Positions 23,712-31,028 of a stretch of 64,000 bases of DNA are shown here, in pieces. The notes under the pieces are model-generated. The model was given only the letters and a program-made list of their open reading frames with translations, had not been told where the DNA came from and did no database searches. Origin of the DNA: DATEPR01 sp036273855 (GTDB taxonomy: Bacteria; Actinomycetota; Actinomycetes; Mycobacteriales; Pseudonocardiaceae); contig DASUGU010000049.1 in NCBI GenBank assembly GCA_036273855.1, positions 262,659 to 326,658 on the forward strand, in the 5' to 3' direction. Made by a program: the position numbers and the translations under genes. How positions within the stretch are numbered: the first letter of the stretch is position 1; the number at the start of each line of letters is the position of its first letter.

Positions 23712-24293
23712 GTGGGGGACATCGTGATCGGACGGTTGATCGGCCGGTTGGTGCTCATCGCCGTAGTGGTGTTGGGCGCCTACTTCGTGTTCACCCACTA
23801 CAGCAGCAACCGCACCCGGTTCGGCTGCGAGACCGGTTCCGCGACCGCGCACGCCGATTCCGACGAGTGCCCCGCCGACCTCGGCGCGGCGGCCGGTGAC
23901 GCCCGATGGGCTGCCGACCGGATCGCCACCATCCCCCGCGCGACCAGCGCGACTACTGGCCTGTTCTACGACGTCGACGGCCACGAGAGCCGCTACACCA
24001 GCGGCCAGGAGGGCATCTCCACCCGCATTGATGCGTTCCTGCGCGCATCCCGGGCGGTCCGGATGCCTCCGGTCGGCCAGCACCCGGCCGCGACTCACGT
24101 GGAGGTGAAAGTAGCGATGACGATGCGGGAACAGCAGGTCAGCCGAGGTGTCCTGGTGATCAACAACCCGGAAGGCCCGTGTCCGGGTGCCTACTCCTGT
24201 CAGCAGGTGCTCGACGTGCTGCTGCCACCTGGGGTGCCGTTGACCGTATGGTGGCCTGGAGGGCAGCACGAGACGTTCACTGGAAGGGGATGA
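23712..24293 (+). CDS. DddA-like (SCP1.201-type) nucleic-acid cytosine deaminase with membrane anchor
   Basis: The 193-residue protein has an N-terminal membrane segment (about 8-28), a short linker, and a SCP1.201/DddA-like deaminase domain (PF14428). The zinc and catalytic residues are His129 and Glu131 in HVEVKVAMTM and Cys157/Cys163 in NNPEGPCPGAYSC, followed by VLDVLLPPGVPLTVWWPGG. Family members deaminate cytosine in double-stranded or single-stranded DNA and normally sit at the C-terminus of large secreted toxins. Here the domain is nearly free-standing, with only a membrane anchor and no delivery domain. The start may be GTG 23712 or GTG 23724. The next gene, 6 nt away, is its Imm1-type immunity partner. 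Confidence 0.85.
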   Translation: MGDIVIGRLIGRLVLIAVVVLGAYFVFTHYSSNRTRFGCETGSATAHADSDECPADLGAAAGDARWAADRIATIPRATSATTGLFYDVDGHESRYTSGQEGISTRIDAFLRASRAVRMPPVGQHPAATHVEVKVAMTMREQQVSRGVLVINNPEGPCPGAYSCQQVLDVLLPPGVPLTVWWPGGQHETFTGRG

Positions 24294-24299
24294 CCTGCC

Positions 24300-24773
24300 G
24301 TGACCTCGACAGCGACACAGGCGACACCACACGTCGTTTCTGCCATCTCCGGCGGTGCGTTCCGCCCCTGGTACTACGCCACCACGCCCGACCAGCAACG
24401 CAAGATCATCACAGAACTACTCGGCGAGACAGCCGGGCACGTGTTCTTCTACGTGTGGGACCGCCCAGCCGGCGGTAAGGACCGCCAGTACCCCGACCAG
24501 CAATTCAAGGTCGTCTACAACCACGACTACGGTGCCGCGCACTACACCAACGGCGACCCCGCGCACGGCCCGGTCGGAGCCTGGCTGGCCGTGGCCGACG
24601 ATCCCCCGGCCGACCCGGCGCCGGTCGCCTACGACCCGTGGGACCCCGCCCGCGTCACACTCACACCCGATGTTCTCCTGCCGATCGTTCAGCTTCAGCG
24701 GTTGGCCATCGAGTACGCGACCACCGGACAGCGACCCGTTGGGGCGCAATGGAAAGCTGTCGACTTCGTGTGA
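24300..24773 (+). CDS. Imm1-family immunity protein
   Basis: The 157-residue protein matches the Imm1 family (PF14430), which typically accompanies deaminase toxins. The C-terminal signature LQRLAIEYATTGQRPVGAQW and the preceding beta-rich part (VFFYVWDRPAGG, GPVGAWLAVAD) are characteristic. It would bind the neighbouring deaminase domain and block its active site in the cytoplasm. The GTG at 24300 follows the toxin stop by 6 nt, so toxin and antidote are made together. No signal peptide, as expected for a cytosolic immunity protein. Confidence 0.8.
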   Translation: MTSTATQATPHVVSAISGGAFRPWYYATTPDQQRKIITELLGETAGHVFFYVWDRPAGGKDRQYPDQQFKVVYNHDYGAAHYTNGDPAHGPVGAWLAVADDPPADPAPVAYDPWDPARVTLTPDVLLPIVQLQRLAIEYATTGQRPVGAQWKAVDFV

Positions 24774-24785
24774 CCCGGCGGGCGC

Positions 24786-25265
24786 TCAGTCGCGCCGCGA
24801 TCCGGCAGGCCAGATGACCGTGACTGGTAGGCCACGTTTCCGGGCTACATCAACGACGTCGCCGGTGCCACCGTATCCACGGGCTGGTTTGCCGTCCCAC
24901 ACAGCGAACAACTCGTCTGCCTGTTCAATCATCTGGACACTGGCATCCATATGCGCAGACGAATCAGACTCATAATGATCCAAGTTCGTTACCTCGGACG
25001 CTTGTGCGATGATCGCATCATAAGTCGTGTGATGGTCTTCCGGTAGTTCGTCCCGATAGTTAGTCGCAGGCACAAAGATGTGGAGCGACCCGCCCGAATC
25101 TAGAACGATTCGCGAGAATATGGTGTCTGCGCCATCAGCCAGGCACGTCAAGCCTATGAGTGACGCACCAAGTCGCCTCTCGACCTCTTGTCGTAAGGCT
25201 TCCTCGACAAGCAACTCCGTTTGCCTCGGCATTCCGCGGTGCCCCGTGATAGCGATCGTCGTCAT
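24786..25265 (-). CDS. SLOG/DprA-like Rossmann-fold protein
   Basis: In this 159-residue protein the N-terminal MTTIAITGHRGMP, the central GLTCLADGADTIFSRIVLD and FVPATNYRDELPE, and the C-terminal FAVWDGKPARGYGGTGDVV have the order and glycine pattern of SLOG-superfamily proteins. These bind nucleotides or nucleotide-derived ligands. Members often partner with regulators or effectors in conflict systems. Its ATG overlaps the stop of the XRE-TPR gene by 4 nt, so the two are translationally coupled. Sensing of a nucleotide signal on behalf of the regulator is inference. It converges on the Imm1 gene, with 12 nt between. Confidence 0.7.
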   Translation of the reverse strand: MTTIAITGHRGMPRQTELLVEEALRQEVERRLGASLIGLTCLADGADTIFSRIVLDSGGSLHIFVPATNYRDELPEDHHTTYDAIIAQASEVTNLDHYESDSSAHMDASVQMIEQADELFAVWDGKPARGYGGTGDVVDVARKRGLPVTVIWPAGSRRD

Positions 25266-27235
25266 CGACTGCTCGGCTCGTATAGGGCAGACAAGGCATC
25301 GTCCAACTTCGCGGCCTCCACTGTATGTACTGGCAGGCTGGTCCGAAATTCGCGTACACGAGTAGCGATTCGCTCGCTACCGTAGGCTCGTGCGGTGTCC
25401 AGCGCAGCCATCGCCAGATCGCAACCACCCGTAAGATCACCAGACCGCGCCAGCACGTGCGCATGTTCGATCTGTGCCAGGGCACGCGGTTTGGGAGTGG
25501 TGAGCGCTGGTGCGGCAGCCTGGTAAGCCGCCGTCGCGGAGCGAACGTTTCCCATTCTTCCGAAAGCGCTGGCTTGATAGCGTGCGACCTTGGCGCCGTC
25601 GAATTTGAATACCCACGGCCAACACAGTTCTGGCCCCTCTCGCTCCACGAGAGCTTCAGCGAGCCGAAGTGATCCGATCGCCTGTTCTGGGTCGCCAAGT
25701 GCGGCGTGGGCCGTGGCGCACAGCGATTCGATCCAGGCGCGTGCGGCGTTCGGGGTCGTCTGGTCAAGCAGGTTAGACGCGCGCCTGATGATTTTCAGGC
25801 CAGCCCCTGGATTGCCCGTTTCGACGGCGAAGTGCCCGAGGCTGGCGGTCATGTACGAGACAAGCAAGGGGTGGTGCGCCCGTTCCGCACAGCGGATCGC
25901 GTCGGCGTATCGACGACGGGCTGTTGCCGTGTCTCCACGATCAACGGCAAGCCATGCCGCCAAGCCCGCGATCTCGGACATGACTTGGTATGCAAAGGCG
26001 GTCGGCGTGCGCTGTTGCACAATGTGCGACGCAAGGCGTAGATGCGCCTCGACTGCGGGCGCGAGCTGATCGGATGGAACGGCCGACTCCATACGTCGGT
26101 AGTGAGCAGTCGGGCCAGACAAAATTTCAGCCAAGTCGAGATTCGGGGAGTTCGGTACGACCTGTGCGAGCAATGCCCCGGCGCCGACTCCTAGAGTCGT
26201 TTTAAGAAAGTCTTTTCGATTCACTGATTCAACCGTAACCAATTCAAAGTCTTGTCGCTCCTGCTGGAGTTTACTATGCTCGATGATACTCGCTTGGAGC
26301 GGTGATCGACCGCGTCGATGTTCATCGAATCCGAGTTCGACGTCTGATGTGGCGCCGAGTACATGACGCAGGCCAGAACGGTAGGGCGCGCTGGGCCAAC
26401 GAACTGTGCCACGTTCCAGTTTCGCGATGTAGTGCCCGTCGAGGGCGTAGCGGACTTTCGTCGTGTTCCACAGCCAGGCGCAGACCGCTTCGGCCAATTC
26501 GTCGCGGCTGAGACAGTCACCTGGCGCGAGTCGTGAGGGTGTTCGTTCCCTCACGGCCCTCAATTTCTGGTTCGGTTCGGTCCGCCGTGTGCCGTTGTCA
26601 ACGGTTGAAACGCCATCCAGTGTCGGTGTCGCTCGCAGTCGACTCTGCCCGGGGAGGTTGAACCACAGCCTGTCTTGGGGCAGGTGGAGGATCGCGGCCC
26701 ACTCTTGAAGGAGTTCGAGGTTCTGTTCTGCCTTGCCGTTTTCCTGCCGACTCATCTGGTTTTGGGTCAGGCCGAGCCACCGGCCAAGGTTCTCTTGCGT
26801 CAACGGCCTGGCGAACATGCCGAGAAAGTAAGGATGAGCCCGATACGCCCGGAAAACCCGACCGATATGCCAACTCTCGAACGCGGACAGCAACTCAGCG
26901 TTGTCGAAAAACTCATCCTCGAACTGGGGAGGCTGGTCAAGCTGACCGTGCTGGACCCGCCGACAGGCACCGCACAGATTCTCGGTGTTGTCGGCCGCGA
27001 GCACTTTCCCACACTTCTCGCAGCATGGTTTCGCCAGGAAACCGACCAACTGATCGGTGGTGATGTCCAGTTCTTGCGCGAGGCGCGGCCACGTCAGCGG
27101 CATCGGGTCCAACGTTCCGCGCTCCCACCGGCGAACAGTCGAGGGCTCGACACTCAGCGCGTGCGCCAGGCTTTCCAGCGTGTGGCCCTGCCGTTTACGC
27201 GCGTCGACCAAACCACTTCGTACGCGGGCGACCAC
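25262..27235 (-). CDS. XRE-TPR regulator with three helix-turn-helix regions
   Basis: This 657-residue protein has HTH 1 at about 5-62 (GHTLESLAHALSVEPSTVRR). A cysteine cluster (Cys71, 72, 75, 88, 91) forms a small zinc-ribbon-like module. HTH 2 is at about 140-195 (PLTQENLGRWLGLTQNQMSR) and HTH 3 at about 241-300. A hydrophobic RKDFLKTTLGVGAGALLAQV stretch (340-359), typical of actinobacterial HTH-TPR proteins, then leads to TPR-like repeats to the end. Such proteins act as ligand- or peptide-controlled transcription factors. It is coupled to the SLOG gene. Its upstream region holds GCTAGC palindromes, possible self-operators. Confidence 0.8.
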   Translation of the reverse strand: MVARVRSGLVDARKRQGHTLESLAHALSVEPSTVRRWERGTLDPMPLTWPRLAQELDITTDQLVGFLAKPCCEKCGKVLAADNTENLCGACRRVQHGQLDQPPQFEDEFFDNAELLSAFESWHIGRVFRAYRAHPYFLGMFARPLTQENLGRWLGLTQNQMSRQENGKAEQNLELLQEWAAILHLPQDRLWFNLPGQSRLRATPTLDGVSTVDNGTRRTEPNQKLRAVRERTPSRLAPGDCLSRDELAEAVCAWLWNTTKVRYALDGHYIAKLERGTVRWPSAPYRSGLRHVLGATSDVELGFDEHRRGRSPLQASIIEHSKLQQERQDFELVTVESVNRKDFLKTTLGVGAGALLAQVVPNSPNLDLAEILSGPTAHYRRMESAVPSDQLAPAVEAHLRLASHIVQQRTPTAFAYQVMSEIAGLAAWLAVDRGDTATARRRYADAIRCAERAHHPLLVSYMTASLGHFAVETGNPGAGLKIIRRASNLLDQTTPNAARAWIESLCATAHAALGDPEQAIGSLRLAEALVEREGPELCWPWVFKFDGAKVARYQASAFGRMGNVRSATAAYQAAAPALTTPKPRALAQIEHAHVLARSGDLTGGCDLAMAALDTARAYGSERIATRVREFRTSLPVHTVEAAKLDDALSALYEPSSR

Positions 27236-27350
27236 GTGGCACCTCCACGTCAGGGCGCTACCGTCACGCCAACCAACCGATCAGGTCACCCAGTGTAGCG
27301 CCGCAGGTCAGAGACCTGAACCGGCCAATACGGAACAACCGGGCCTCGCC

Positions 27351-27434
27351 GCTAGCGCTAGCGGCTCGCACTGCTAGCGCTAGCACCACCGCTAGCACCT
27401 AAAACCGGCCTCGACCTGGCGGTTAGCGGTTAGC
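27351..27434. promoter_or_regulatory. GCTAGC palindromes and GGTTAGC direct repeats
   Basis: GCTAGCGCTAGC occurs at 27351-27362 and 27373-27384 (22 nt apart), GCTAGC at 27391-27396, and GGTTAGC twice in tandem at 27421-27434. They lie between the XRE-TPR gene and a divergent zinc-finger gene. The protein with several DNA-binding domains next door is the obvious candidate to bind. Confidence 0.6.
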
Positions 27435-27497
27435 AGTCACGAACGGCAGCCCGCAGAGAAGGCTGGATGAGCGGTCCTACGCACCCCCTTCCCTATT

Positions 27498-27556
27498 CGT
27501 GACGTGTTTCGTGACAGCCCGTGCTACGGTTCCCGTAGGTCACGAAACACGTCACG
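27498..27556. promoter_or_regulatory. Perfect 18-bp inverted repeat upstream of the zinc-finger gene
   Basis: CGTGACGTGTTTCGTGAC (27498-27515) is exactly inverted at 27539-27556 across a 23-nt spacer. Each arm also contains its own GTGAC direct repeat. It ends 13 nt before ATG 27570, so it overlaps the promoter or forms a leader hairpin. Confidence 0.7.
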
Positions 27557-27569
27557 GAAAGCAGGTGGC

Positions 27570-28301
27570 ATGGTGCTGTGCTCCGGCTGCGGCCAGCCCT
27601 TGACCACCCGGTCCCAGCGTGGGCGACCGGCCCGCTACCACGGTGCGACGTGCCGACAACGTGCCCGTCGTGCCCGCCTGGCCACCGACCAGCACGCGAC
27701 GCTCGGGACGCTGACAGCCCTGGAGACAGCGGTCCGCGAGTTGCGTCACGCCCTCCTGACCAATCAGGACACCAGCCCGGCACGCAGCCGGATCGCCACC
27801 GCTACCGCCGAACTGACCCGGCAGTTCACCGATGGACCAGTCCCCACGTCACCCGACCAGTCGTACGTCACGGAAAGCGTCATGGAACCGGCGCCGCTGG
27901 TGCCGGTCACCGTGTCCCGCCCGGTCCCGACTACCACCGACGAGCCGGCCGACCCGATCCACGAGTCACCGGCGCGGGTGGTCAAGACCGTCGATCTGGC
28001 CGAGCGGATCGGGCCGGGCTGGACGCTGGTCCAACACGAGGGCGAGGCGGACGCGGCCCTGTGGCACGTCCACCACGACGGCAACGCCGTGGGCACGATC
28101 CGCCGCGCCTACGACCTGGCCACGAACACACGTGGCTGGGAAGCCCGTACGGCGCGGTTCGACCAGGTTCGGGCCGTGGGCTCGTTCGCGGCCAGTCGCC
28201 GCACTGAGCGCCTGTGGCGCACCCGCGACAGCGCCGCCGCTGGTATCGCGGCACACGCCACGCCGACCCGCGCCGCCCGTAGGCGCCGACGCCCGCGATG
28301 A
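27570..28301 (+). CDS. Hypothetical protein with N-terminal zinc motif
   Basis: The 243-residue product begins MVLCSGCGQPLTTRSQRGRP followed by YHGATCRQRARRAR, a CxxC...C motif with a basic patch, as in small DNA-binding zinc proteins of actinobacterial mobile elements. The middle is Pro/Thr-rich. The C-terminal domain (about 130-215: LAERIGPGWTLVQH, WHVHHDGNAVGTIRRAYD, GWEARTARFD) looks like a compact alpha/beta fold, and the end is arginine-rich. Start ATG 27570 has GGAAAGCAGGTGG upstream and follows the 18-bp inverted repeat. The stop overlaps the next frame by 4 nt. Function unknown. Confidence 0.6.
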   Translation: MVLCSGCGQPLTTRSQRGRPARYHGATCRQRARRARLATDQHATLGTLTALETAVRELRHALLTNQDTSPARSRIATATAELTRQFTDGPVPTSPDQSYVTESVMEPAPLVPVTVSRPVPTTTDEPADPIHESPARVVKTVDLAERIGPGWTLVQHEGEADAALWHVHHDGNAVGTIRRAYDLATNTRGWEARTARFDQVRAVGSFAASRRTERLWRTRDSAAAGIAAHATPTRAARRRRRPR

Positions 28302-28573
28302 ACCCGTCCCAGCCGCAGCCGCCCGACCAGCGCGAACATCCTCGGGACGGGTTGGACAGGTTCCCGCCGAACCCGTCCAACCCGTCCAGAAACACCCCTG
28401 AGAGCGGCGACGCCGACCCGATGCACGTGTCCGGCGACCCGTCCCAGTGCGTTCGCGAACTGGCCGCACCCGGCACCACGGCGCCCGTCGTGGGACCGGC
28501 CTCGTGGGCCACGCTGCGCCGACGCGGCCGGCGAACCCGTCGCGACGGATCGAACCAGGTAGGCGTCACATGA
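28298..28573 (+). CDS. Small hypothetical protein over a repeat array
   Basis: A 91-residue frame coupled by ATGA to the upstream gene. The sequence is polar and proline-rich (GLDRFPPNPSNPSRN) and of low complexity, because the DNA beneath it is a 13-bp inverted repeat of ACCCGTCCA units. The C-terminus is arginine-rich. The overlap with the preceding gene is the only good sign of translation. Confidence 0.4.
   Translation: MNPSQPQPPDQREHPRDGLDRFPPNPSNPSRNTPESGDADPMHVSGDPSQCVRELAAPGTTAPVVGPASWATLRRRGRRTRRDGSNQVGVT
28345..28387. repeat. Inverted repeat of GGACGGGTT units
   Basis: GGACGGGTTGGAC (28345-28357) is inverted as GTCCAACCCGTCC (28375-28387), 17 nt apart. It shares the ACCCGTC core with the larger dyad 300 nt downstream. 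Confidence 0.6.
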
Positions 28574-28837
28574 AGATCAACTGGCCGTCACACCCGTCAC
28601 AGACCCTGTGACGGGTACACAAGGCCGTGACCAGCTAAAACGTGAGCTGTGACGGGTGTGACGGGTCCGCGTGAACCCGTCACACCCGTCACAGACAGCC
28701 CACGATCAGTGGTTCTCGACTTGACAGCCAGGCCGTCACGGTTCGCACTGACAGATGGATCAGCGTTCTCGCTGGTCTGACGGCACCTGCCACCGTTCGC
28801 GGGGTGGGTGTCGTGGTCGCCTGGAGAGGGAGCCCAG
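28574..28837. other. Non-coding stretch with the CCCGTCACA array
   Basis: Beyond the repeats I see no gene here. The right part (28700-28800) is unstructured by eye and leads into a small frame with a GGAGAGGGAG ribosome site. Confidence 0.5.
28584..28694. promoter_or_regulatory. Iteron-like CCCGTCACA array with a perfect 20-bp dyad
   Basis: CTGTGACGGGTGTGACGGGT (28647-28666) is exactly inverted at 28675-28694 across 8 nt. CCGTCACACCCGTCACAG and CTGTGACGGGT precede it at 28584-28616. The eight or so CCCGTCACA units in about 110 nt resemble plasmid iterons, a large operator or a transfer origin. No gene covers them. Confidence 0.65.
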
Positions 28838-29044
28838 TTGGATCATGATTCCCTGATCCCGCTACCTCGCGTCAGCCCGGAATCCGGGCCTGTGCGGGTG
28901 GTGGGTGTGGAGTCGGAACCGCTGACCGCCGAACAGGAAACCGCCGCTGTCAGGGCGTTGTCCCGGTTGATCGCCGCATGGATGGTCAACCGCACAACAC
29001 CCGAGCTGTCCACAGCGGACGATCCTGTCACGCGCATCGCCTGA
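28838..29044 (+). CDS. Small helical hypothetical protein
   Basis: A 68-residue frame starting at TTG 28838 with GAGAGGGAG 6 nt upstream. The C-terminal half (LTAEQETAAVRALSRLIAAW) is a clear amphipathic helix. It lies directly before the serine recombinase in the same direction, the usual place of a directionality factor or small regulator. No HTH is obvious, so that role is only a possibility. Confidence 0.5.
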   Translation: MDHDSLIPLPRVSPESGPVRVVGVESEPLTAEQETAAVRALSRLIAAWMVNRTTPELSTADDPVTRIA

Positions 29045-29279
29045 ACTGCGATTCGCGTGATCAAACCCCGATTCTCGGGGTGGGATTCGGTGGGCGCCCG
29101 GGAAGGGAGATGAACGCGGGGTGGTGTCGCGTCCGCGCGGCACCACCCCCATTCACGCCAACGGGTGACACCCTGCGAAACGGGCCGTGACCAGGGAAGA
29201 CCTGGTAGGCTCCACCATGATCGGCTGATTTCCAGCGCCTCAGCGGAACATAAAATCGCCATTTCAGGGGGACGCGACA
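29045..29279. other. Upstream region of the serine recombinase
   Basis: No gene seen. GTGGTGTCGCG and CGCGGCACCAC (about 29121-29147) form a stem with one G-T pair and could end transcription of the small gene. AACATAAAATCGCC before the recombinase start is AT-richer and may be promoter DNA. Confidence 0.4.
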
Positions 29280-30974
29280 ATGGGTAAGCCTCGGACCGCG
29301 AAGAAGGCCGCCGCCGCGATCATCCCGGCCGGTGACGTGCGGGTCGGTGTCTACGAGCGACGCTCCACCGACGAGGAACACCAGCCCTACTCGATCGAAG
29401 CACAGGACACCAGCCTGACCGCCTACGTCGCCTCCCAGCCCGGATGGCGGCTGGTCAAGCGGTTCACCGACGACGCCTCCGGCGCCACCACCAACCGGCC
29501 TGGCCTGCAACAGGCACTCAAGGCCGCGCGCCTGGGTCTGATCGACGTGCTGCTCGTGTATCGGGTGGACCGGTTCTCCCGCCGCCTGCGCGACCTGGTT
29601 GACCTGCTCGACCAGCTCACCGAGTCCGGGGTCGCGTTCCGCTCCGCGACCGAGCCGATCGACACCTCCACCCCGATGGGCCGGTTGCTGCTGCAGCTGC
29701 TGGGTATGTTCGCCGAGTTCGAACGTGAAGTGATCATCGACCGGGTGATCGGCGGGATGGAACGCAAAGCCGCCGGTGGCCGCTGGGCAGGCGGTTCCCG
29801 CCCCTGCGGGTACACCCCGCACCCGGACACGGCCGTGTTGCAGGTCGCGTCCGAGGAAGCGCCGATCATCCGCGCGATCTTCAGCGGCTACGCCGACGAA
29901 CGCATCGGCGCCCGTGCGATCGCCAACCGCCTGAACCAGCGCGGCTACCGGACCGTGGCGGGTGGACCGTGGTCGGCGCACCAGGTGTTGCGGGTGCTGG
30001 TCAACCGGGTCTATATCGGAGAGATCACCTTCCGCGAGGTCGTGGTACCGAACGCGCACGAGCCGATCATCGACGTGGAGACTTTCGAAGTGGCGCAACG
30101 GATTCTGGCCGCACGCGGCGAGGACCACACCCGCCGCGCCTCCAACGCCTCCGAGTACCTGTTCACCGGCAAACTGCGCTGCCCCGACTGCGACAAGGCC
30201 ATGATCGGCACCGCCGCCACCGGCCGCTCCAAGACCTACCGCTACTACACCTGCTTCACCCGCGCCCGCTACGGCACCGCCGAATGCTCCGCGCCTCGCC
30301 TCAACGCCGAGGACACCGACCAGGCCGTGCTCGCCGCCATGCGCGAGTTCTATGCCCACCACACCGACCTGATCGCCCAAGCCGTCGCCGACACCCGCGA
30401 GTTCTACCTCGCCGGCCACGCCGAGCGGATCGCCGAACGCGACATGATCACCAGCGAACTCGCCAAGACCAACGCCAAGGTCGAGCGGTACTTCACCGCG
30501 TTCGAGAACGAAACGATGGACGAGGACACCGCCGCACCCCGCGTGGCGAAGCTCAGCGCACAGATCAAGCAACTCCGGCAACGCCGCGACGAACTCACCG
30601 AAGAACTCGACGGCGAACCCACCATGCCCGAACCCGCCGAACTCGCCGAGATCGTCGCCCACATCGACCAGGTACTCAGCCGCAACCAACCCGCTCAGAC
30701 CAAGACCCTCATCGACGCGCTCGTCAGCCAGGTCAAGATCGTCGGGCCGAACCAGGTCATCCCCATGTTCCGAATCCCCCAGCGCAACCACAGCCACGAG
30801 AACGCCGACAGCGAAACGGGCGCGTCGGGGGACTCAGTGATCCCGCTACGCGCCCGTGACCAGGCACATACCTCGGTTCGCACAATGTGTCAGGTGGTGG
30901 AGCTGAGGGGAATCGAACCCCTGACCTTCTCGATGCGAACGAGACGCGCTACCAACTGCGCTACAGCCCCATGA
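29280..30974 (+). CDS. Large serine recombinase (integrase) reading into tRNA-Ala
   Basis: The 564-residue integrase has catalytic Ser29 in YERRS and the arginine motif VYRVDRFSRR. A Recombinase domain follows to about 280, then a zinc ribbon (CPDCDKAM near 301, then YTCFTRARYGTAEC) and a coiled coil (about 380-445, ELAKTNAKVERYF and LRQRRDELTEEL). GGGGG precedes ATG 29280. The last 27 residues, VELRGIEPLTFSMRTRRATN and the following CATAP, are the antisense translation of the tRNA-Ala gene. The natural C-terminus is therefore replaced by a tail encoded by the attachment site. The rest of the enzyme looks intact. Confidence 0.92.
   Translation: MGKPRTAKKAAAAIIPAGDVRVGVYERRSTDEEHQPYSIEAQDTSLTAYVASQPGWRLVKRFTDDASGATTNRPGLQQALKAARLGLIDVLLVYRVDRFSRRLRDLVDLLDQLTESGVAFRSATEPIDTSTPMGRLLLQLLGMFAEFEREVIIDRVIGGMERKAAGGRWAGGSRPCGYTPHPDTAVLQVASEEAPIIRAIFSGYADERIGARAIANRLNQRGYRTVAGGPWSAHQVLRVLVNRVYIGEITFREVVVPNAHEPIIDVETFEVAQRILAARGEDHTRRASNASEYLFTGKLRCPDCDKAMIGTAATGRSKTYRYYTCFTRARYGTAECSAPRLNAEDTDQAVLAAMREFYAHHTDLIAQAVADTREFYLAGHAERIAERDMITSELAKTNAKVERYFTAFENETMDEDTAAPRVAKLSAQIKQLRQRRDELTEELDGEPTMPEPAELAEIVAHIDQVLSRNQPAQTKTLIDALVSQVKIVGPNQVIPMFRIPQRNHSHENADSETGASGDSVIPLRARDQAHTSVRTMCQVVELRGIEPLTFSMRTRRATNCATAP
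30895..30940. other. Right attachment site (attR) within the tRNA 3' half
   Basis: The 3' half of tRNA-Ala is the junction between element and chromosome. The integrase gene sits directly inside and its frame crosses the junction. The exact core is not known, because the matching left copy lies outside the window. Confidence 0.6.
30895..30970 (-). tRNA. tRNA-Ala (anticodon CGC)
   Basis: Read on the minus strand the gene starts GGGGCTGTAGCGCAG and ends CAGCTCC-A-CCA, with CCA encoded. The acceptor stem pairs GGGGCTG with CAGCTCC (one G-T). The D arm is GCGC...GCGC, the anticodon arm is TCTCG-TTCGCAT-CGAGA with anticodon CGC, and the T arm is AGGGG-TTCGATT-CCCCT. It is intact. Its 3' end faces the mobile element, as expected if the element integrated there and restored the gene. 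TATGCT at 30985-30990 is a plausible -10 element. Confidence 0.95.
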
Positions 30975-31028
30975 GTGCAGCGGAAGCATAGCAGCCAGGT
31001 GCCATGCTCCCGCGCACCCCCTGAGTGG

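Larger units (their letters stand above)
1..30970. mobile_element. Integrative conjugative element or composite genomic island (left end outside window)
   Basis: The segment holds type IV secretion conjugation genes, two complete large serine recombinases (19000 and 29280), several decayed recombinase relatives, an IS110 copy, transposase fragments and a toxin-immunity pair. To its right, gene order becomes that of the conserved actinobacterial chromosome. The right border is the tRNA-Ala at 30895-30970, into which the last recombinase frame runs. No duplicate of the tRNA 3' end was found inside the window, so the left end is probably further left. Two recombinase-terminated halves (1 to about 20,900, and about 21,600 to 30,970) suggest two elements in tandem. 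No relaxase gene is visible. Confidence 0.8.

Noticed and set aside
28298..28700. CRISPR array, suggested by repeated CCCGTCACA units
   Set aside because: Units are 9 nt, arranged in tandem and inverted forms without spacers of constant size, and no cas genes are present.
27041..30950. Search for a second copy of the tRNA-Ala 3' end (left attachment site)
   Set aside because: Partial matches such as CAGGGGTTC near 20741 are under 10 nt and not better than chance. No credible second copy in the window.
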